The translations under genes were made by a program, and so were the position numbers. The notes beneath the pieces are model-generated. The model was not told where the DNA came from. It saw only the letters and a program-made list of their open reading frames with translations, and did no database searches. Source: an uncultured Paracoccaceae bacterium (GTDB taxonomy: Bacteria; Pseudomonadota; Alphaproteobacteria; Rhodobacterales; Rhodobacteraceae). Taken from it: a DNA stretch of 64,000 bases. Of this stretch, positions 27,616-36,589 are shown in pieces; the first letter of the stretch is position 1, and every line of letters starts with the position of its first letter. The stretch is from contig CATOSB010000008.1 in assembly GCA_951812305.1 (NCBI GenBank), forward strand, positions 248,001 to 312,000, written 5' to 3'.

Positions 27616-27901
27616 GAATTCCTTCGAGATACGTAGCGAAACCCGCCGATCCAGCCAAACGCGCCGCGACCGGGCCTCGCGTAGCCACTCCGCCTTGTCC
27701 GCCCGAGCTTGTCTCGGGCAGCGCCCGACCTCCCCCCGGAGGGCGCTTTAGCAGCGTTGCCAGTTACAAGAACGTCAGAGCTTCTTGCGACGACTCCGCG
27801 CAACCCAGTCAACCAATGCGCCCTCTAGGTCGGGCGCAGCCCTGTTGCTGTTCAGGAAAAGTCGTTTCGTCGGGGTCTTTTTGAAGAATTCGCCTGCGCC
27901 G
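27616..27901 (-). repeat. Repeat family B, copy 2 (inverted, diverged)
   Basis: Bounded by GAATTC-containing ends (27616-27621 and 27896-27901). Inside, on the complement, are the family B blocks GCGCCCTCCGGGGGGAGGTCG, a CCCGAGACAAGCTCGGG hairpin (27708-27724 region) and a GAGGGCGC segment. It is the most diverged copy. It occupies most of the 360-base gap between the enolase-superfamily gene and the SLC13 permease gene; nothing else is evident there. Confidence 0.5.
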
Positions 27902-27948
27902 CGCGTCAGGCTGTTCAGTCCGCCGGAAATCCGCGCTAGGGTCCGGCC

Positions 27949-29718
27949 ATGACAAGTGATCAGATCATCCTGTTCGCGCTGTTTGGCGCTGTGTTTGGAA
28001 TGCTTCTTTGGGGCAGGTTCCGTTATGATCTTGTGGCGTTCGGCGCACTGATGGCCGGGGTCGTCCTGGGCGTTGTGGAAACCAAGGACGCATTTGCCGG
28101 TTTCGGGCATCCCGCGACGCTGGTGGTGGCGCTGGTGCTGGTGGTTTCCGCCGGTTTGGTGCGCTCTGGCGCGGTTTACTTGATTACGCGGACGATGGTG
28201 GACTCCACACGATCCCTTGGCGCGCATATCGCGATCATGGGCGGGATCGGCGGGATATTGAGCGCGTTCATGAATAACGTGGCTGCGCTTGCGCTGTTGA
28301 TGCCGGTCGATATTCAGACCGCAAAGAAGGCCGGGCGTGCCGCCGGCGTGACGCTGATGCCTTTGAGTTTCGCGACGATCCTTGGCGGTATGATCACCCT
28401 GATCGGGACGCCGCCGAATATCATCATCGCCACGATCCGCGAGGATGCGCTGGGCGAGCCGTTCCGGATGTTCGATTTCGCGCCCGTGGGCAGCGTGGCG
28501 GCGATTGCGGGGCTCGCCTTTGTGGCGTTGATCGGCTGGCGCTTGATCCCTCAACCGGAGACCACTGGCGGTGACGAGGCGGCGACGGAGTATGTCGCGG
28601 AACTAACAGTGCCGGACGGGTCAAAGCATATCGGAAAGCGGTTGCAGGACCTTTATGAGATTGCCGAAAAGAACGATGTGGCGATCATCGGGCTGGTGCG
28701 CGACGGGCGGCGGTTGTTCGGGATGCAGCGGCGCAGCGAGATCACCGTGAATGACGCGCTGGTGATCGAGGCGGAACCGCAGGCGCTGGACGAATTCCGC
28801 GCAGCGATGGGGCTGGATTTTGCCGAGCCGGGGCGGCGCGAGAAGCTGGAAGCGACGGGGCAGGGCCTGTCGAAGATCGAGGTCGTGGTGCCGGAAACCG
28901 CGCGGATTACTGGCAAAACTGCTGCATCGATTGGTCTGAACTGGCGACAGGGTTCGGTCCTGCTGGGGATGCAGCGGCGCGGTGCGCGCATTCGCCATCA
29001 GGTGCGGCGGACGCAGGTTCAGGCCGGCGACATCCTGTTGCTGTTGGTGCCACAGGGGCGCGAGGCGGACGTGACCGACTGGCTGGGATGTTTGCCGCTG
29101 GCGGATCGCGGGTTGGCGGTAACGCAGGACCGGAAGGTCTGGCTGGGGATCGGTCTGTTCGCCGCGGCCGTGCTGGCAGCCTCGCTTGGCTGGCTTTATT
29201 TGCCGGTGGCCTTGGGATTGGTCGCCATAGGGTACGTGTTGCTGAAGATCCTGCCGATCCAAGAGATTTACGACCATATCGAATGGCCGGTTGTGGTGCT
29301 GTTGGGGTCGATGATCCCGCTTGGTGCCGCGTTGGAAAAATCGGGCGGGACGGAGTTGATCGCAGGCGCGCTGGTCGGGCTGACCGAGGGGATGCCGGCC
29401 TGGGCCATTTTGACGGTGTTAATGGTCGTGACGATGACGTTGTCAGACGTGTTGAATAACACAGCGACGACGATAGTGGCCGCACCGGTCGGCATTCAGA
29501 TGGCGCAGTCGCTGGGCGTGAACCCGGATCCGTTCTTGATGGCGGTTGCGGTAGCGGCGAGTTGCGCGTTTCTGACGCCCATCGGGCATAAGAACAACAC
29601 GTTGATCCTTGGACCGGGCGGGTACAGGTTCGGGGATTACTGGCGTACCGGATTGCCGCTGGAGGTGATCATCGTGGCGGTTTCAATCCCGGCGATTTTG
29701 GTGTTTTGGCCGTTGTGA
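27949..29718 (+). CDS. SLC13-type permease with RCK (TrkA-C) domains
   Basis: A 589-residue protein with the same plan as the permease at 18-19.8 kb: membrane half, two TrkA-C-like units (VIEAEPQALDEF and VQAGDILLLLVPQG mark their ends) and a second membrane half. Motifs are FMNNVAALALLMPV, ILGGMITLIGTPPNIII and LNNTATTIVAAPVGIQMA. Anion (sulfate or dicarboxylate) import is the likely role. The start MTSDQIILFALFGAVFG is a membrane helix; no better start is seen. Confidence 0.87.
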   Translation: MTSDQIILFALFGAVFGMLLWGRFRYDLVAFGALMAGVVLGVVETKDAFAGFGHPATLVVALVLVVSAGLVRSGAVYLITRTMVDSTRSLGAHIAIMGGIGGILSAFMNNVAALALLMPVDIQTAKKAGRAAGVTLMPLSFATILGGMITLIGTPPNIIIATIREDALGEPFRMFDFAPVGSVAAIAGLAFVALIGWRLIPQPETTGGDEAATEYVAELTVPDGSKHIGKRLQDLYEIAEKNDVAIIGLVRDGRRLFGMQRRSEITVNDALVIEAEPQALDEFRAAMGLDFAEPGRREKLEATGQGLSKIEVVVPETARITGKTAASIGLNWRQGSVLLGMQRRGARIRHQVRRTQVQAGDILLLLVPQGREADVTDWLGCLPLADRGLAVTQDRKVWLGIGLFAAAVLAASLGWLYLPVALGLVAIGYVLLKILPIQEIYDHIEWPVVVLLGSMIPLGAALEKSGGTELIAGALVGLTEGMPAWAILTVLMVVTMTLSDVLNNTATTIVAAPVGIQMAQSLGVNPDPFLMAVAVAASCAFLTPIGHKNNTLILGPGGYRFGDYWRTGLPLEVIIVAVSIPAILVFWPL

Positions 29719-29873
29719 ATGGAATGTGGTTTCGGTTTCACGCGGAATCAAGGCCCTCGGGCCGCCGCGCGATCGCCTGCCCGTTCCGGCGGGCTGGCGA
29801 TTTGGTGAGGCCAGGCGCGCCATCGAATTCGCACGAACTTGGCTAGCATAAAGCGCGACAATTATACCAAGGG

Positions 29874-30416
29874 TTATTCAATCTGACCGACTTTCGCCCA
29901 GTTGCGGCTTGCGATGGATGTGATGGTTTGCGGTCTTGCGATGAGGTTGTTCCAGGCCTCGCACCCCGCGTCGAGAATCGCGTCATATGTGTCGAACGTC
30001 CGGTTTGCGAGCCATGTCTGGCGGAGATATTGCCAAATGTTTTCGGTTGGATTCAGCTCTGGTGATTTGGGCGGCAGAAACATGAGCGACAGGTTTTGCG
30101 GGATTTCCAGAGCGGATGTCGTGTGCCAGCCGGCTTGGTCCATGAGGATGACGGCGTGGGCGCCATCGGAGACAATTTTGCTGATTTCTTCCAGGTGGCG
30201 CTGCATCGCATAGGTGTCGGCTGCTGGCATCATGATCGCCGCGCCGGTGCCGCGTTCGGGGCAGATGGCGCCAAAAAGATACGCATTTTGGTAACGCTGA
30301 TCGGCGGGCTGGCGGGGCCGTGTGCCCTTGCGTGCCCACTGGCGGACGCGGGTGTTCTTCTGACCGAGACGCATCTCGTCCTGGAACCAGATTTCGACGG
30401 GTTTGTCCGGCGGCAC
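29874..30416 (-). CDS. IS630 transposase, frame B (copy A)
   Basis: The C-terminal DDE domain: WFQDEMRLGQKN (first Asp), ILMDQAGWHTT (second Asp) and LPPKSPELNPTENIW (Glu). The frame is open upstream to the slippery run at 30451-30457. A GTG at 30416 could allow separate initiation, but frameshift fusion with frame A is more likely. Confidence 0.88.
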   Translation of the reverse strand: MPPDKPVEIWFQDEMRLGQKNTRVRQWARKGTRPRQPADQRYQNAYLFGAICPERGTGAAIMMPAADTYAMQRHLEEISKIVSDGAHAVILMDQAGWHTTSALEIPQNLSLMFLPPKSPELNPTENIWQYLRQTWLANRTFDTYDAILDAGCEAWNNLIARPQTITSIASRNWAKVGQIE

Positions 30417-30433
30417 CCCCTGAAGCGTCTCCT

Positions 30434-30943
30434 TCAGATTGTCGCCGAAGTTTTTTTGAAATCCTCAATGACCTGCACGTCCTGCCCCGGGTGCTGAGGG
30501 CGTGCGCTGATGTGGGAAAAGCCCAGATTGTGCAGAATCTGCCCCACATGGCGCTCGTGATAGTCGACGCCAAAACGCGCCTTGATCACATTCTTCAAAT
30601 CGACCCGCCGCCAGCGGACGACACCGTCCTTTTCAGGATCAGGACCGGTCTCGACAAGAGCCGCCAGTTCATCCAGTTGCGCATTGTCAAGGCGGGATCG
30701 CGAGCCTCCTCGCTGCCGATCCAGCAGCCCCGCTGGACCATCAGCGTTGAAACGGAGCACCCAGTCCCTGAGCGTTTGCCGGTCCATCCCGCCAATGCGG
30801 GCCGCAGCCCCACGCGACATGCCATCGGCGATAGCGGCAAGCGACAAAAGCCGTCGGCTCTGCCGGGCATCAGAACTCTCTGCGGCAAGCTTGCGCAGAT
30901 CATTGGCGGTAAAATCGGCTCGCATCGGTATCCTGGCTGGCAT
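30434..30943 (-). CDS. IS630 transposase, frame A (copy A)
   Basis: A 169-residue N-terminal product with a helix-turn-helix region (GGMDRQTLRDWVLRFNADG). AAAGGAG lies upstream of the ATG at 30943. At the end the frame reads F-K-K over a run of seven A (30451-30457 on the complement), then stops after T-S-A-T-I. A -1 slip on this run gives F-K-K-N-F and continues in frame B, exactly the sequence of the fused relative at 20.5 kb, so programmed -1 frameshifting or transcript slippage probably makes the ~356-residue transposase. Confidence 0.88.
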   Translation of the reverse strand: MPARIPMRADFTANDLRKLAAESSDARQSRRLLSLAAIADGMSRGAAARIGGMDRQTLRDWVLRFNADGPAGLLDRQRGGSRSRLDNAQLDELAALVETGPDPEKDGVVRWRRVDLKNVIKARFGVDYHERHVGQILHNLGFSHISARPQHPGQDVQVIEDFKKTSATI

Positions 30944-31107
30944 CGGTGGTCTCCTTTGCCAATCTTGAATCACCTCAGCACCTCAGGCGGTACCCAAAAT
31001 CCATAGCTGAGTCATTTTGAAGCACCCTTGGTATTAGATGTTGCGTCGCCACCCCACGGGCAGACAATCGCGCGTCATTTCGCATAAGTGATCGAACAGA
31101 CGCCGTC

Positions 31108-32037
31108 CTAATACCCCGCCGAGCGATCCACCAGAAATCGCGGTTTTTCACCCGTTTCAATCCGGCGAATGTTGTCAGCCACAACAAGGCTGGCGGTCTC
31201 GGCGCGGGTTTCGCTGGCGATATGCGGCGTCACGGTCACATTGGGGTGGGGCCAGAATGGATGATCCTTCGGTAAGGGCTCTGTGCGAAACACGTCCAGC
31301 GTGGCATGGCCGATCTGACCCACATCCAGCGCGGCCAGCAAGGCGTCGTCGTCAATCAGCGGCCCACGCCCGGGATTGATGATCACTGCGCCTTTGGGCA
31401 TCCGCGCCATCGCGCGGGCGTCGATCAGGTTTTCGGTCTCAGACGTCAGCGGCAACAGCAGCACAAGTATGTCAGAGCGTTCAAGCGCGTCGTTCAGCCC
31501 TTCGGAACCCGCCAGACAGGTCACGCCGGGCACCTCTTTCTGCCGCCGGCTCCAGCCCAGAACGTTGAATTTCAACGCCGCCAGCGCCTGCGCACAGGCA
31601 GCCCCCAACTCTCCGAGACCCAAGATGCCCACAGTCCGGGATCGTGCCAAGGGCGCGGGGTCGAAGACCCAGTCATGGTTCGGGTTGACGATGTGACGGT
31701 CCATGCCAAGGTGATGGCGCAAAACGTGGCCAGTCACCCATTCCACCATGCCTTCGGTCAGACCGATATCGACCATCCGGGCCAGTGGCTGCGTCAGGGA
31801 CTTGTTCGTGACGATACCCTCGACACCGGCCCATAAGCTTTGCACGAGTTTTACGTTTGTGAACGCCGCGAAATCGGAAAAATCCTTGTTCGGCGCATAG
31901 ATGATGTAATCGGTGCCTTCCGGTGCATGATCCAGCGCCAGATCGACCTTCAGCCCTTCCGACGCAAACGCCTGCTTCAGGGGTTCTTCATACTGCCCCC
32001 ACCGAAACGCCCCACCGGCGAACAAAACCCGGATCAC
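31108..32037 (-). CDS. D-2-hydroxyacid dehydrogenase, glyoxylate/hydroxypyruvate reductase A-like
   Basis: A 309-residue NAD(P)H-dependent reductase. The Rossmann motif is GILGLGELGAACAQAL near residues 138-153; NPGRGPLIDDDALLAAL holds the catalytic Arg region and PHPNVTVTPHIAS the catalytic His. The N-terminal substrate domain (LFAGGAFRWGQYEEPLKQAF) resembles GhrA. Its GTG start overlaps the rodA stop by GTGA, so it is the last gene of the rod-shape operon, although its reaction is not related to cell shape. Confidence 0.85.
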   Translation of the reverse strand: MIRVLFAGGAFRWGQYEEPLKQAFASEGLKVDLALDHAPEGTDYIIYAPNKDFSDFAAFTNVKLVQSLWAGVEGIVTNKSLTQPLARMVDIGLTEGMVEWVTGHVLRHHLGMDRHIVNPNHDWVFDPAPLARSRTVGILGLGELGAACAQALAALKFNVLGWSRRQKEVPGVTCLAGSEGLNDALERSDILVLLLPLTSETENLIDARAMARMPKGAVIINPGRGPLIDDDALLAALDVGQIGHATLDVFRTEPLPKDHPFWPHPNVTVTPHIASETRAETASLVVADNIRRIETGEKPRFLVDRSAGY

Positions 32038-33182
32038 GCGCGGCCCCGCGGGCGGTGGATATGCACGGATTGCACCAGCCCGAACCCGATCAGCAGCACC
32101 AGCATCGCGGTGCCGCCATAACTGACGAGCGGTAGCGGGATGCCGACAACCGGAACAAGCCCCATGACCATTGACATGTTGACCGCGAAGAACAGGAAGA
32201 AAGTAACCGTGACTCCGAGGACGAGGAGCGAGCCAAACCTGTCACGCGTGCTGAGTGCCGTGATGAAACAGAACACGACAATCAGGACATAGAGCAGCAA
32301 AAGCGCGACGCTGCCCAGGAATCCGAATTCTTCGGCCAGCGAGTTGAAGATAAAGTCGGTGTGCTTTTCAGGCAGGAAGTTCAGGCGGGATTGTGAGCCT
32401 TGCATGAACCCGCGCCCCGTCCAGCCGCCGGACCCCATCGCGATCTTGGCCTGTGTGATGTGGTAACCCGCGCCAAGGGGTTCAGAGCTTGGGTCGAGGA
32501 AGACGTCGATGCGGCGATACTGATAATCGGCGAGGAACTGATAGGGCGTGTTTCGAAACTCGAACACCGCCGCAATCAGCCCGCCACCCATCCCCGCCAC
32601 GGCGACGAAATAGGCCCAATGAACACCGGCGAGGAACATCATGATCGCGCCACCGATCAACAGCATCATCGACGTTCCAAGGTCCGGTTGGCGCAGGACG
32701 ATGAAGACGGGGAGCAGGATCAGCAGGACGGGAATGACCACCCAAAGCGGTCGCGAGATCTTCTTGACATCCAGCCAGTCATAATAGGCGGCCAATATCA
32801 TCACCATCGCGATTTTCATCACTTCAGAGGGTTGCAGGCGGAAGAATCCAAGGTCGATCCAGCGCTGCGCGCCCTTGCCTTCGGTGCCGACGAATTCCAC
32901 CGCCACGAGCAGCAAAAGCGCGACAATATAGCCAAGCCCCGCGACGTTGCGCCAGAAATAGACCGGCACCATCGCGATGAAAAACATCAGACCGACACCA
33001 ACGGCGAAGCGTTTCATCTGCGGTTCGCTCCACGCGGTCGCATCACCGCCAGCGACGGAAAACAGCATCAGAAACCCAATCGCCGCCACAGCTGTGACCA
33101 GAACCAGCAATGGCCAGTTCAGATACAGGATTTTTGACGGTCCCGAGGGCGTGCGTTGGACGGAATACTCAAGATAACTCAT
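32034..33182 (-). CDS. rodA: Rod shape-determining protein RodA (SEDS glycosyltransferase)
   Basis: A 382-residue inner membrane protein with about ten helices that polymerises lipid II glycan strands during elongation together with PBP2. Family marks are FFRLQPSEVMKIAMV, RQPDLGTSMMLLIGGA, FIFNSLAEEFGFLGS and the C-terminal GIPLPLVSYGGTAML. The ATG overlaps the mrdA stop by ATGA, fitting the PBP2-RodA pair. Confidence 0.95.
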   Translation of the reverse strand: MSYLEYSVQRTPSGPSKILYLNWPLLVLVTAVAAIGFLMLFSVAGGDATAWSEPQMKRFAVGVGLMFFIAMVPVYFWRNVAGLGYIVALLLLVAVEFVGTEGKGAQRWIDLGFFRLQPSEVMKIAMVMILAAYYDWLDVKKISRPLWVVIPVLLILLPVFIVLRQPDLGTSMMLLIGGAIMMFLAGVHWAYFVAVAGMGGGLIAAVFEFRNTPYQFLADYQYRRIDVFLDPSSEPLGAGYHITQAKIAMGSGGWTGRGFMQGSQSRLNFLPEKHTDFIFNSLAEEFGFLGSVALLLLYVLIVVFCFITALSTRDRFGSLLVLGVTVTFFLFFAVNMSMVMGLVPVVGIPLPLVSYGGTAMLVLLIGFGLVQSVHIHRPRGRA

Positions 33183-35128
33183 GCGCGATCGCTTTCGCGA
33201 CCAAACTCTGCCGGGTCGCGCAGGATCAGTTTTTCCTGCTGGGTGCGGATACGCCCGCGCTGGCTGGACGGATAGGCCGACAAGGGCGGCGTGCCATCAT
33301 AAAGCGCCTGCAGGATGATATCGCGCGCAATTGGTGCCGCCGCCTGTGACCCGCCGCCGCCATGTTCAACGACGACGGAACAGGCAAATTTCGGGGCGTC
33401 ATAGGGCGCATAGTTGACAAACAGCGCGTGGTCGCGCCGGTTCCAGGGCAAATCCTCGTTTCGTGTGATTCCCTGAGCGCGTTCGGCGTTGGTGATGTTA
33501 CGCACCTGGCTGGTGCCGGTCTTGCCCGCCATGCGGATGCCGTCCGCCGCGACCCGGCTGCCGCGTGCAGTGCCACGCGGGCCGTTTACAACATCGAACA
33601 TGCCTTTGCGGACCAAATTCAGGTGATCGGGATTGATGTCGAGTGGCGGCATGTTCGGCAATGGCACTTCCACGCCGTTTTCGGTTTTGACGATACGCGG
33701 CAGTAATGTGCGCCCGCTGGCGAGCCGCGCCGTCATGATTGCCAGCTGCAAAGGCGAGGCCAGCACAAATCCCTGCCCGATGGCAGAGTTCAGTGTGTCA
33801 CCGATCACCCAGTCGCGACCACGGTTTTGCGTCTTCCAGCTTCTTGACGGCATCAGGCCGGAATGCACTGCTTGCGGCAACTCATATCGCTGCCCCAGTC
33901 CAAGCTTGCGCGCCATCGCGGCGATTTTTTCAATGCCAACGCGTTCGGCGAGGTCATAGTAAAAGACATCGCAACTTTCCATCAGCGACCGGTTCAGCGC
34001 GACCTTGCCGTGGCCGCCCCGTTTCCAGCAGTGGAACTTGCGATCCGCCACTTCTTTGAAACCGTTGCAAGTGATCGTTTCATCCGGTGTGATCACCCCG
34101 TCATCCAACGCCGCAAGTGCAGTGATCATCTTGAAGGTCGATCCCGGCGGATAGGCGCCCTGAACCGACTTGGCGAAAAGCGGGCGGTATTCGCTGTCCT
34201 GCAGGGCGTTATAATCGGCAACCGTGATGCCGCGCACGAATTTATTGGGGTCAAACGCGGGCGAGGATGCCATTGCCAGAATGTCACCATGTTCGACATC
34301 GACCACGACGGCGCTGGCACTTTCTTCGCCAAGGCGCGCCTGCAGATAATTCTGCAGCATTGAATCGAGCGTCAGTTGCAGCGCATCGCCTTTGCGACCT
34401 TCTTCGCGGCCCAGTTCGCGCATCACGCGACCCACTGCATTGACTTCGATCCGCTTGGTGCCGGCGGCGCCGCGAAGCCCATGTTCCAGTTTCGCCTCGA
34501 CGCCGGTCTTGCCGACCTGAAAGCGCGGGATCTGCAACAGGGGATCATTGTCGTCCTGCAAATAGCCTTTGGTCAGATCATAATCGCTGACCGGGCCGAC
34601 ATAGCCGACGACATGGGCGAAATCCTTGTCCAGCGGATAAACACGGCTGAACCCGACCTCGGGCGTGATGCCGGGCAGGGCGGGGGCGTTGACCGCGACG
34701 CGCGAAAACTGTTCCCAGCTCAGCCGGTCGGCGATTGTGACAGGTACGAAAGGCGAGCGGCGGAATATCTCTTCTTTCAGCTGTGCAATGTCTTCATCCG
34801 TCAGGTCGATGATCGGCGCGATCCGCGCCAGCACATCATCGACATCGCCAGCATCCTCGCGCACCAGAACGATGCGGTGGTTCTGTTCATTTTCGGCCAG
34901 TGTCACGCCGTTGCGGTCATAGATCAGGCCGCGCGCGGGTGGCAGCAGGCGGATGTTGATGCGGTTTTCATCGGCCAAAAGGCGGAATTCATCGGCCTGA
35001 TCAACCTGCATGAACCGCATTCGTGCGATCAGGGTTCCTGCCACAGCCAGTTGCACTCCCCCCAGCAGCAGGGCACGGCGACCGATGATGCGGGCGCTGT
35101 CTTCGGTGTCTTTGGGTGACCGCCTCAT
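33179..35128 (-). CDS. mrdA: Penicillin-binding protein 2 (elongation transpeptidase)
   Basis: A 649-residue class B PBP with one N-terminal membrane anchor (ALLLGGVQLAVAGTLIARM). The dimerisation region has PPARGLIYDRNGVTLAEN. The transpeptidase motifs are PPGSTFKM (SxxK), SLMESCDVFYY (SCD in place of SxN, as usual in PBP2) and GIRMAGKTGTSQ (KTG). The ATG at 35128 (MRRSPKDTED) overlaps the mreD stop; a longer frame to 35341 is rejected. Confidence 0.95.
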   Translation of the reverse strand: MRRSPKDTEDSARIIGRRALLLGGVQLAVAGTLIARMRFMQVDQADEFRLLADENRINIRLLPPARGLIYDRNGVTLAENEQNHRIVLVREDAGDVDDVLARIAPIIDLTDEDIAQLKEEIFRRSPFVPVTIADRLSWEQFSRVAVNAPALPGITPEVGFSRVYPLDKDFAHVVGYVGPVSDYDLTKGYLQDDNDPLLQIPRFQVGKTGVEAKLEHGLRGAAGTKRIEVNAVGRVMRELGREEGRKGDALQLTLDSMLQNYLQARLGEESASAVVVDVEHGDILAMASSPAFDPNKFVRGITVADYNALQDSEYRPLFAKSVQGAYPPGSTFKMITALAALDDGVITPDETITCNGFKEVADRKFHCWKRGGHGKVALNRSLMESCDVFYYDLAERVGIEKIAAMARKLGLGQRYELPQAVHSGLMPSRSWKTQNRGRDWVIGDTLNSAIGQGFVLASPLQLAIMTARLASGRTLLPRIVKTENGVEVPLPNMPPLDINPDHLNLVRKGMFDVVNGPRGTARGSRVAADGIRMAGKTGTSQVRNITNAERAQGITRNEDLPWNRRDHALFVNYAPYDAPKFACSVVVEHGGGGSQAAAPIARDIILQALYDGTPPLSAYPSSQRGRIRTQQEKLILRDPAEFGRESDRA

Positions 35129-35664
35129 CTTGGGCGCCCCATCGCATCGGTGTCGTTTGGCGTCATTTTCGTGATGCCAAACAGATAGCGCGAGGCAAGG
35201 ATCACCAACGGATAACAAAGCACGGTCATGACATATTGGACAAAGGTCAGGGCCAGCGCGGGTGGTTCTATCAGCGCGACAAGCAGGATGATCCGGTATG
35301 CCACCACCGCCAACAGCAATGTCACGGCCATCGAGGCCCATTCGACGGGAAATTGCCGTTCACGCATATTCCGCTCTCGAAGGCGTAGAAATTCGACGGA
35401 CAAGACCATCAGAGCCGCCCAAAGACCCGGTGGGCGCATGAAAAGGATATCCGCGAACAGGAATACCGCCGCGACCAGAACGACAGGCACGGACCGCGGG
35501 CGACGAAGCACCCAGGCGAAGGTGATTGCGACCAGCAGGTCCGGCCCCGGCCAGCCGAAACCCACTGATACCGGAAGCAGATGGAAGATCATCAGCGCGA
35601 GCGCCAGCCCCACATATACCAGCGAATAGATCGTTCGTCGGTTGGACAGGGCGACATCAACCAT
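35125..35664 (-). CDS. mreD: Rod shape-determining protein MreD
   Basis: A 179-residue inner membrane protein with about five helices. FGWPGPDLLVAITFAWVLRRP and FADILFMRPPGLWAALMVL are typical of alphaproteobacterial MreD. The start MVDVALSNRRTIY at 35664 overlaps the mreC stop by 8 bases. It links MreC to the elongation machinery. Confidence 0.88.
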   Translation of the reverse strand: MVDVALSNRRTIYSLVYVGLALALMIFHLLPVSVGFGWPGPDLLVAITFAWVLRRPRSVPVVLVAAVFLFADILFMRPPGLWAALMVLSVEFLRLRERNMRERQFPVEWASMAVTLLLAVVAYRIILLVALIEPPALALTFVQYVMTVLCYPLVILASRYLFGITKMTPNDTDAMGRPR

Positions 35665-36559
35665 CGGCAGGCTCCTCGCCCGTCGTGGTGGTATTTTCAC
35701 TGTCCGGAAGAACGAGTTCGCCGGCCCCAACGATGTTATCGCGCGGCAGCGCGCGCAATACGCGCAACAGATCAAGACGTTCGTAGTCGGCGGCAAGAAT
35801 GACACGTAAACGCCCGCTTGGGTCCTGTGCCACATGGCCCAGAAGGATATCAGCGGGGAAGACGGCACCGTCGCCGGAGCTGACCACACGGTCGCCGGGA
35901 CGCACAAGTTCGTCGGTTTCGATGAAATCGAGCGGCGGGCGGGCGGAATTGTCACCAACGACGATGGCGTGTTCGCCCGATGGCTGGATTGTCACCGGAA
36001 TGCGGCTGTTGCTGTCGGTCAGAAGGATGACACGGGCGGTTTCGTTTCCGACCCCGCTGATCCGTCCGACAAGGCCGAGGCCATCGGTGGCCGCCCAGCC
36101 ATCAACCAAGCCGTCGCGTGCGCCGATGTTGAGAAGGACGGATTGACGGAAAGGAGAGCCGCTGTCAGCCAGCACAATGCCCGTGACGTAGGACAGTTTC
36201 GGGTCCAGCCGGACGTTGTTGAGATCCAGAAGCTTGGCGTTTTGCTGTTCCAGTTGCCGGGCGGCCTCTTTCCAGCGTTTCTGTTCCTGCAATTCGCGGC
36301 GAAGTTCCTGATTTTGTTCGTAAAGACGGGTATAAGATTGGAAATTCTGGATCATCTCCGCCGATTTGGTCACCGGCACCATGATCCAGTCGAACCGGGG
36401 CAGGGTGTTGTCGATGATGCGTGCGCGAAGGTATTCCGCGCGAGGGGAATCGATGCGCCAGAACAGGAAGATCGCGAACAACACGAAGACCAGCGCGCCA
36501 ACCATGATGCGGCGAACCGGTCTTACATAGTCTTCGCTGTTCGTTCTTTCCCGAGCCAC
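35657..36559 (-). CDS. mreC: Rod shape-determining protein MreC
   Basis: A 300-residue protein with one N-terminal membrane helix (IMVGALVFVLFAIFLFW), a coiled coil (YEQNQELRRELQEQKRWKEA, ~residues 80-110) and the periplasmic beta-rich domain (GIVLADSGSPFRQS, GLVGRISGVGNETARVILLTD). The GTG at 36559 (reading ARERTNSEDY) is preferred because GAGAGG lies just upstream; a TTG at 36571 would add four residues. It follows mreB after 30 bases. Confidence 0.92.
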   Translation of the reverse strand: MARERTNSEDYVRPVRRIMVGALVFVLFAIFLFWRIDSPRAEYLRARIIDNTLPRFDWIMVPVTKSAEMIQNFQSYTRLYEQNQELRRELQEQKRWKEAARQLEQQNAKLLDLNNVRLDPKLSYVTGIVLADSGSPFRQSVLLNIGARDGLVDGWAATDGLGLVGRISGVGNETARVILLTDSNSRIPVTIQPSGEHAIVVGDNSARPPLDFIETDELVRPGDRVVSSGDGAVFPADILLGHVAQDPSGRLRVILAADYERLDLLRVLRALPRDNIVGAGELVLPDSENTTTTGEEPADG

Positions 36560-36589
36560 GTCACCTCTCAAACAGGCGCCGCCTGGCGC

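Larger units (their letters stand above)
29865..31033 (-). mobile_element. IS630-family element, copy A (1169 bp)
   Basis: Ends TACCAAGGGTTATTCAATCTGAC at the left and, read inward from the right, TACCAAGGGTGCTTCAAAATGAC. TTA flanks both sides (29862-29864 and 31034-31036). Its coding content is identical to copy B at 48.8-50.0 kb, which lies in the opposite orientation, so transposition was recent. The transposase is encoded by two overlapping frames joined by a run of seven A. Confidence 0.92.
29741..31078 (+). repeat. Intergenic repeat family A, copy 5, interrupted by IS630
   Basis: The left part (29741-29864) has GCGATCGCCTGCCCG, GGGCTGGCGATTTGGTGAGG and GGCTAGCATAAAGCGC; the right part (31034-31078) has TAGATGTTGCGTCGCC and CCCACGGGCAGACAATCGCGC. 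Removing the 1169-bp element and one TTA gives a unit that aligns with copies 1 and 3. With copy 6 it forms a subtype beginning GCGCGGAATCAAG instead of CCGGGTTAACAGCGC. Confidence 0.75.

Noticed and set aside
27775..28554. Minus-strand frame of 259 codons over the start of the SLC13 permease
   Set aside because: Rich in Arg, His and Gln, typical of an antisense frame of a membrane protein gene; it also runs through repeat B.
30320..31006. 228-codon plus-strand frame in IS630 copy A (and its twin on the minus strand at 48873-49559)
   Set aside because: Antisense shadow of the transposase frames; composition not protein-like.
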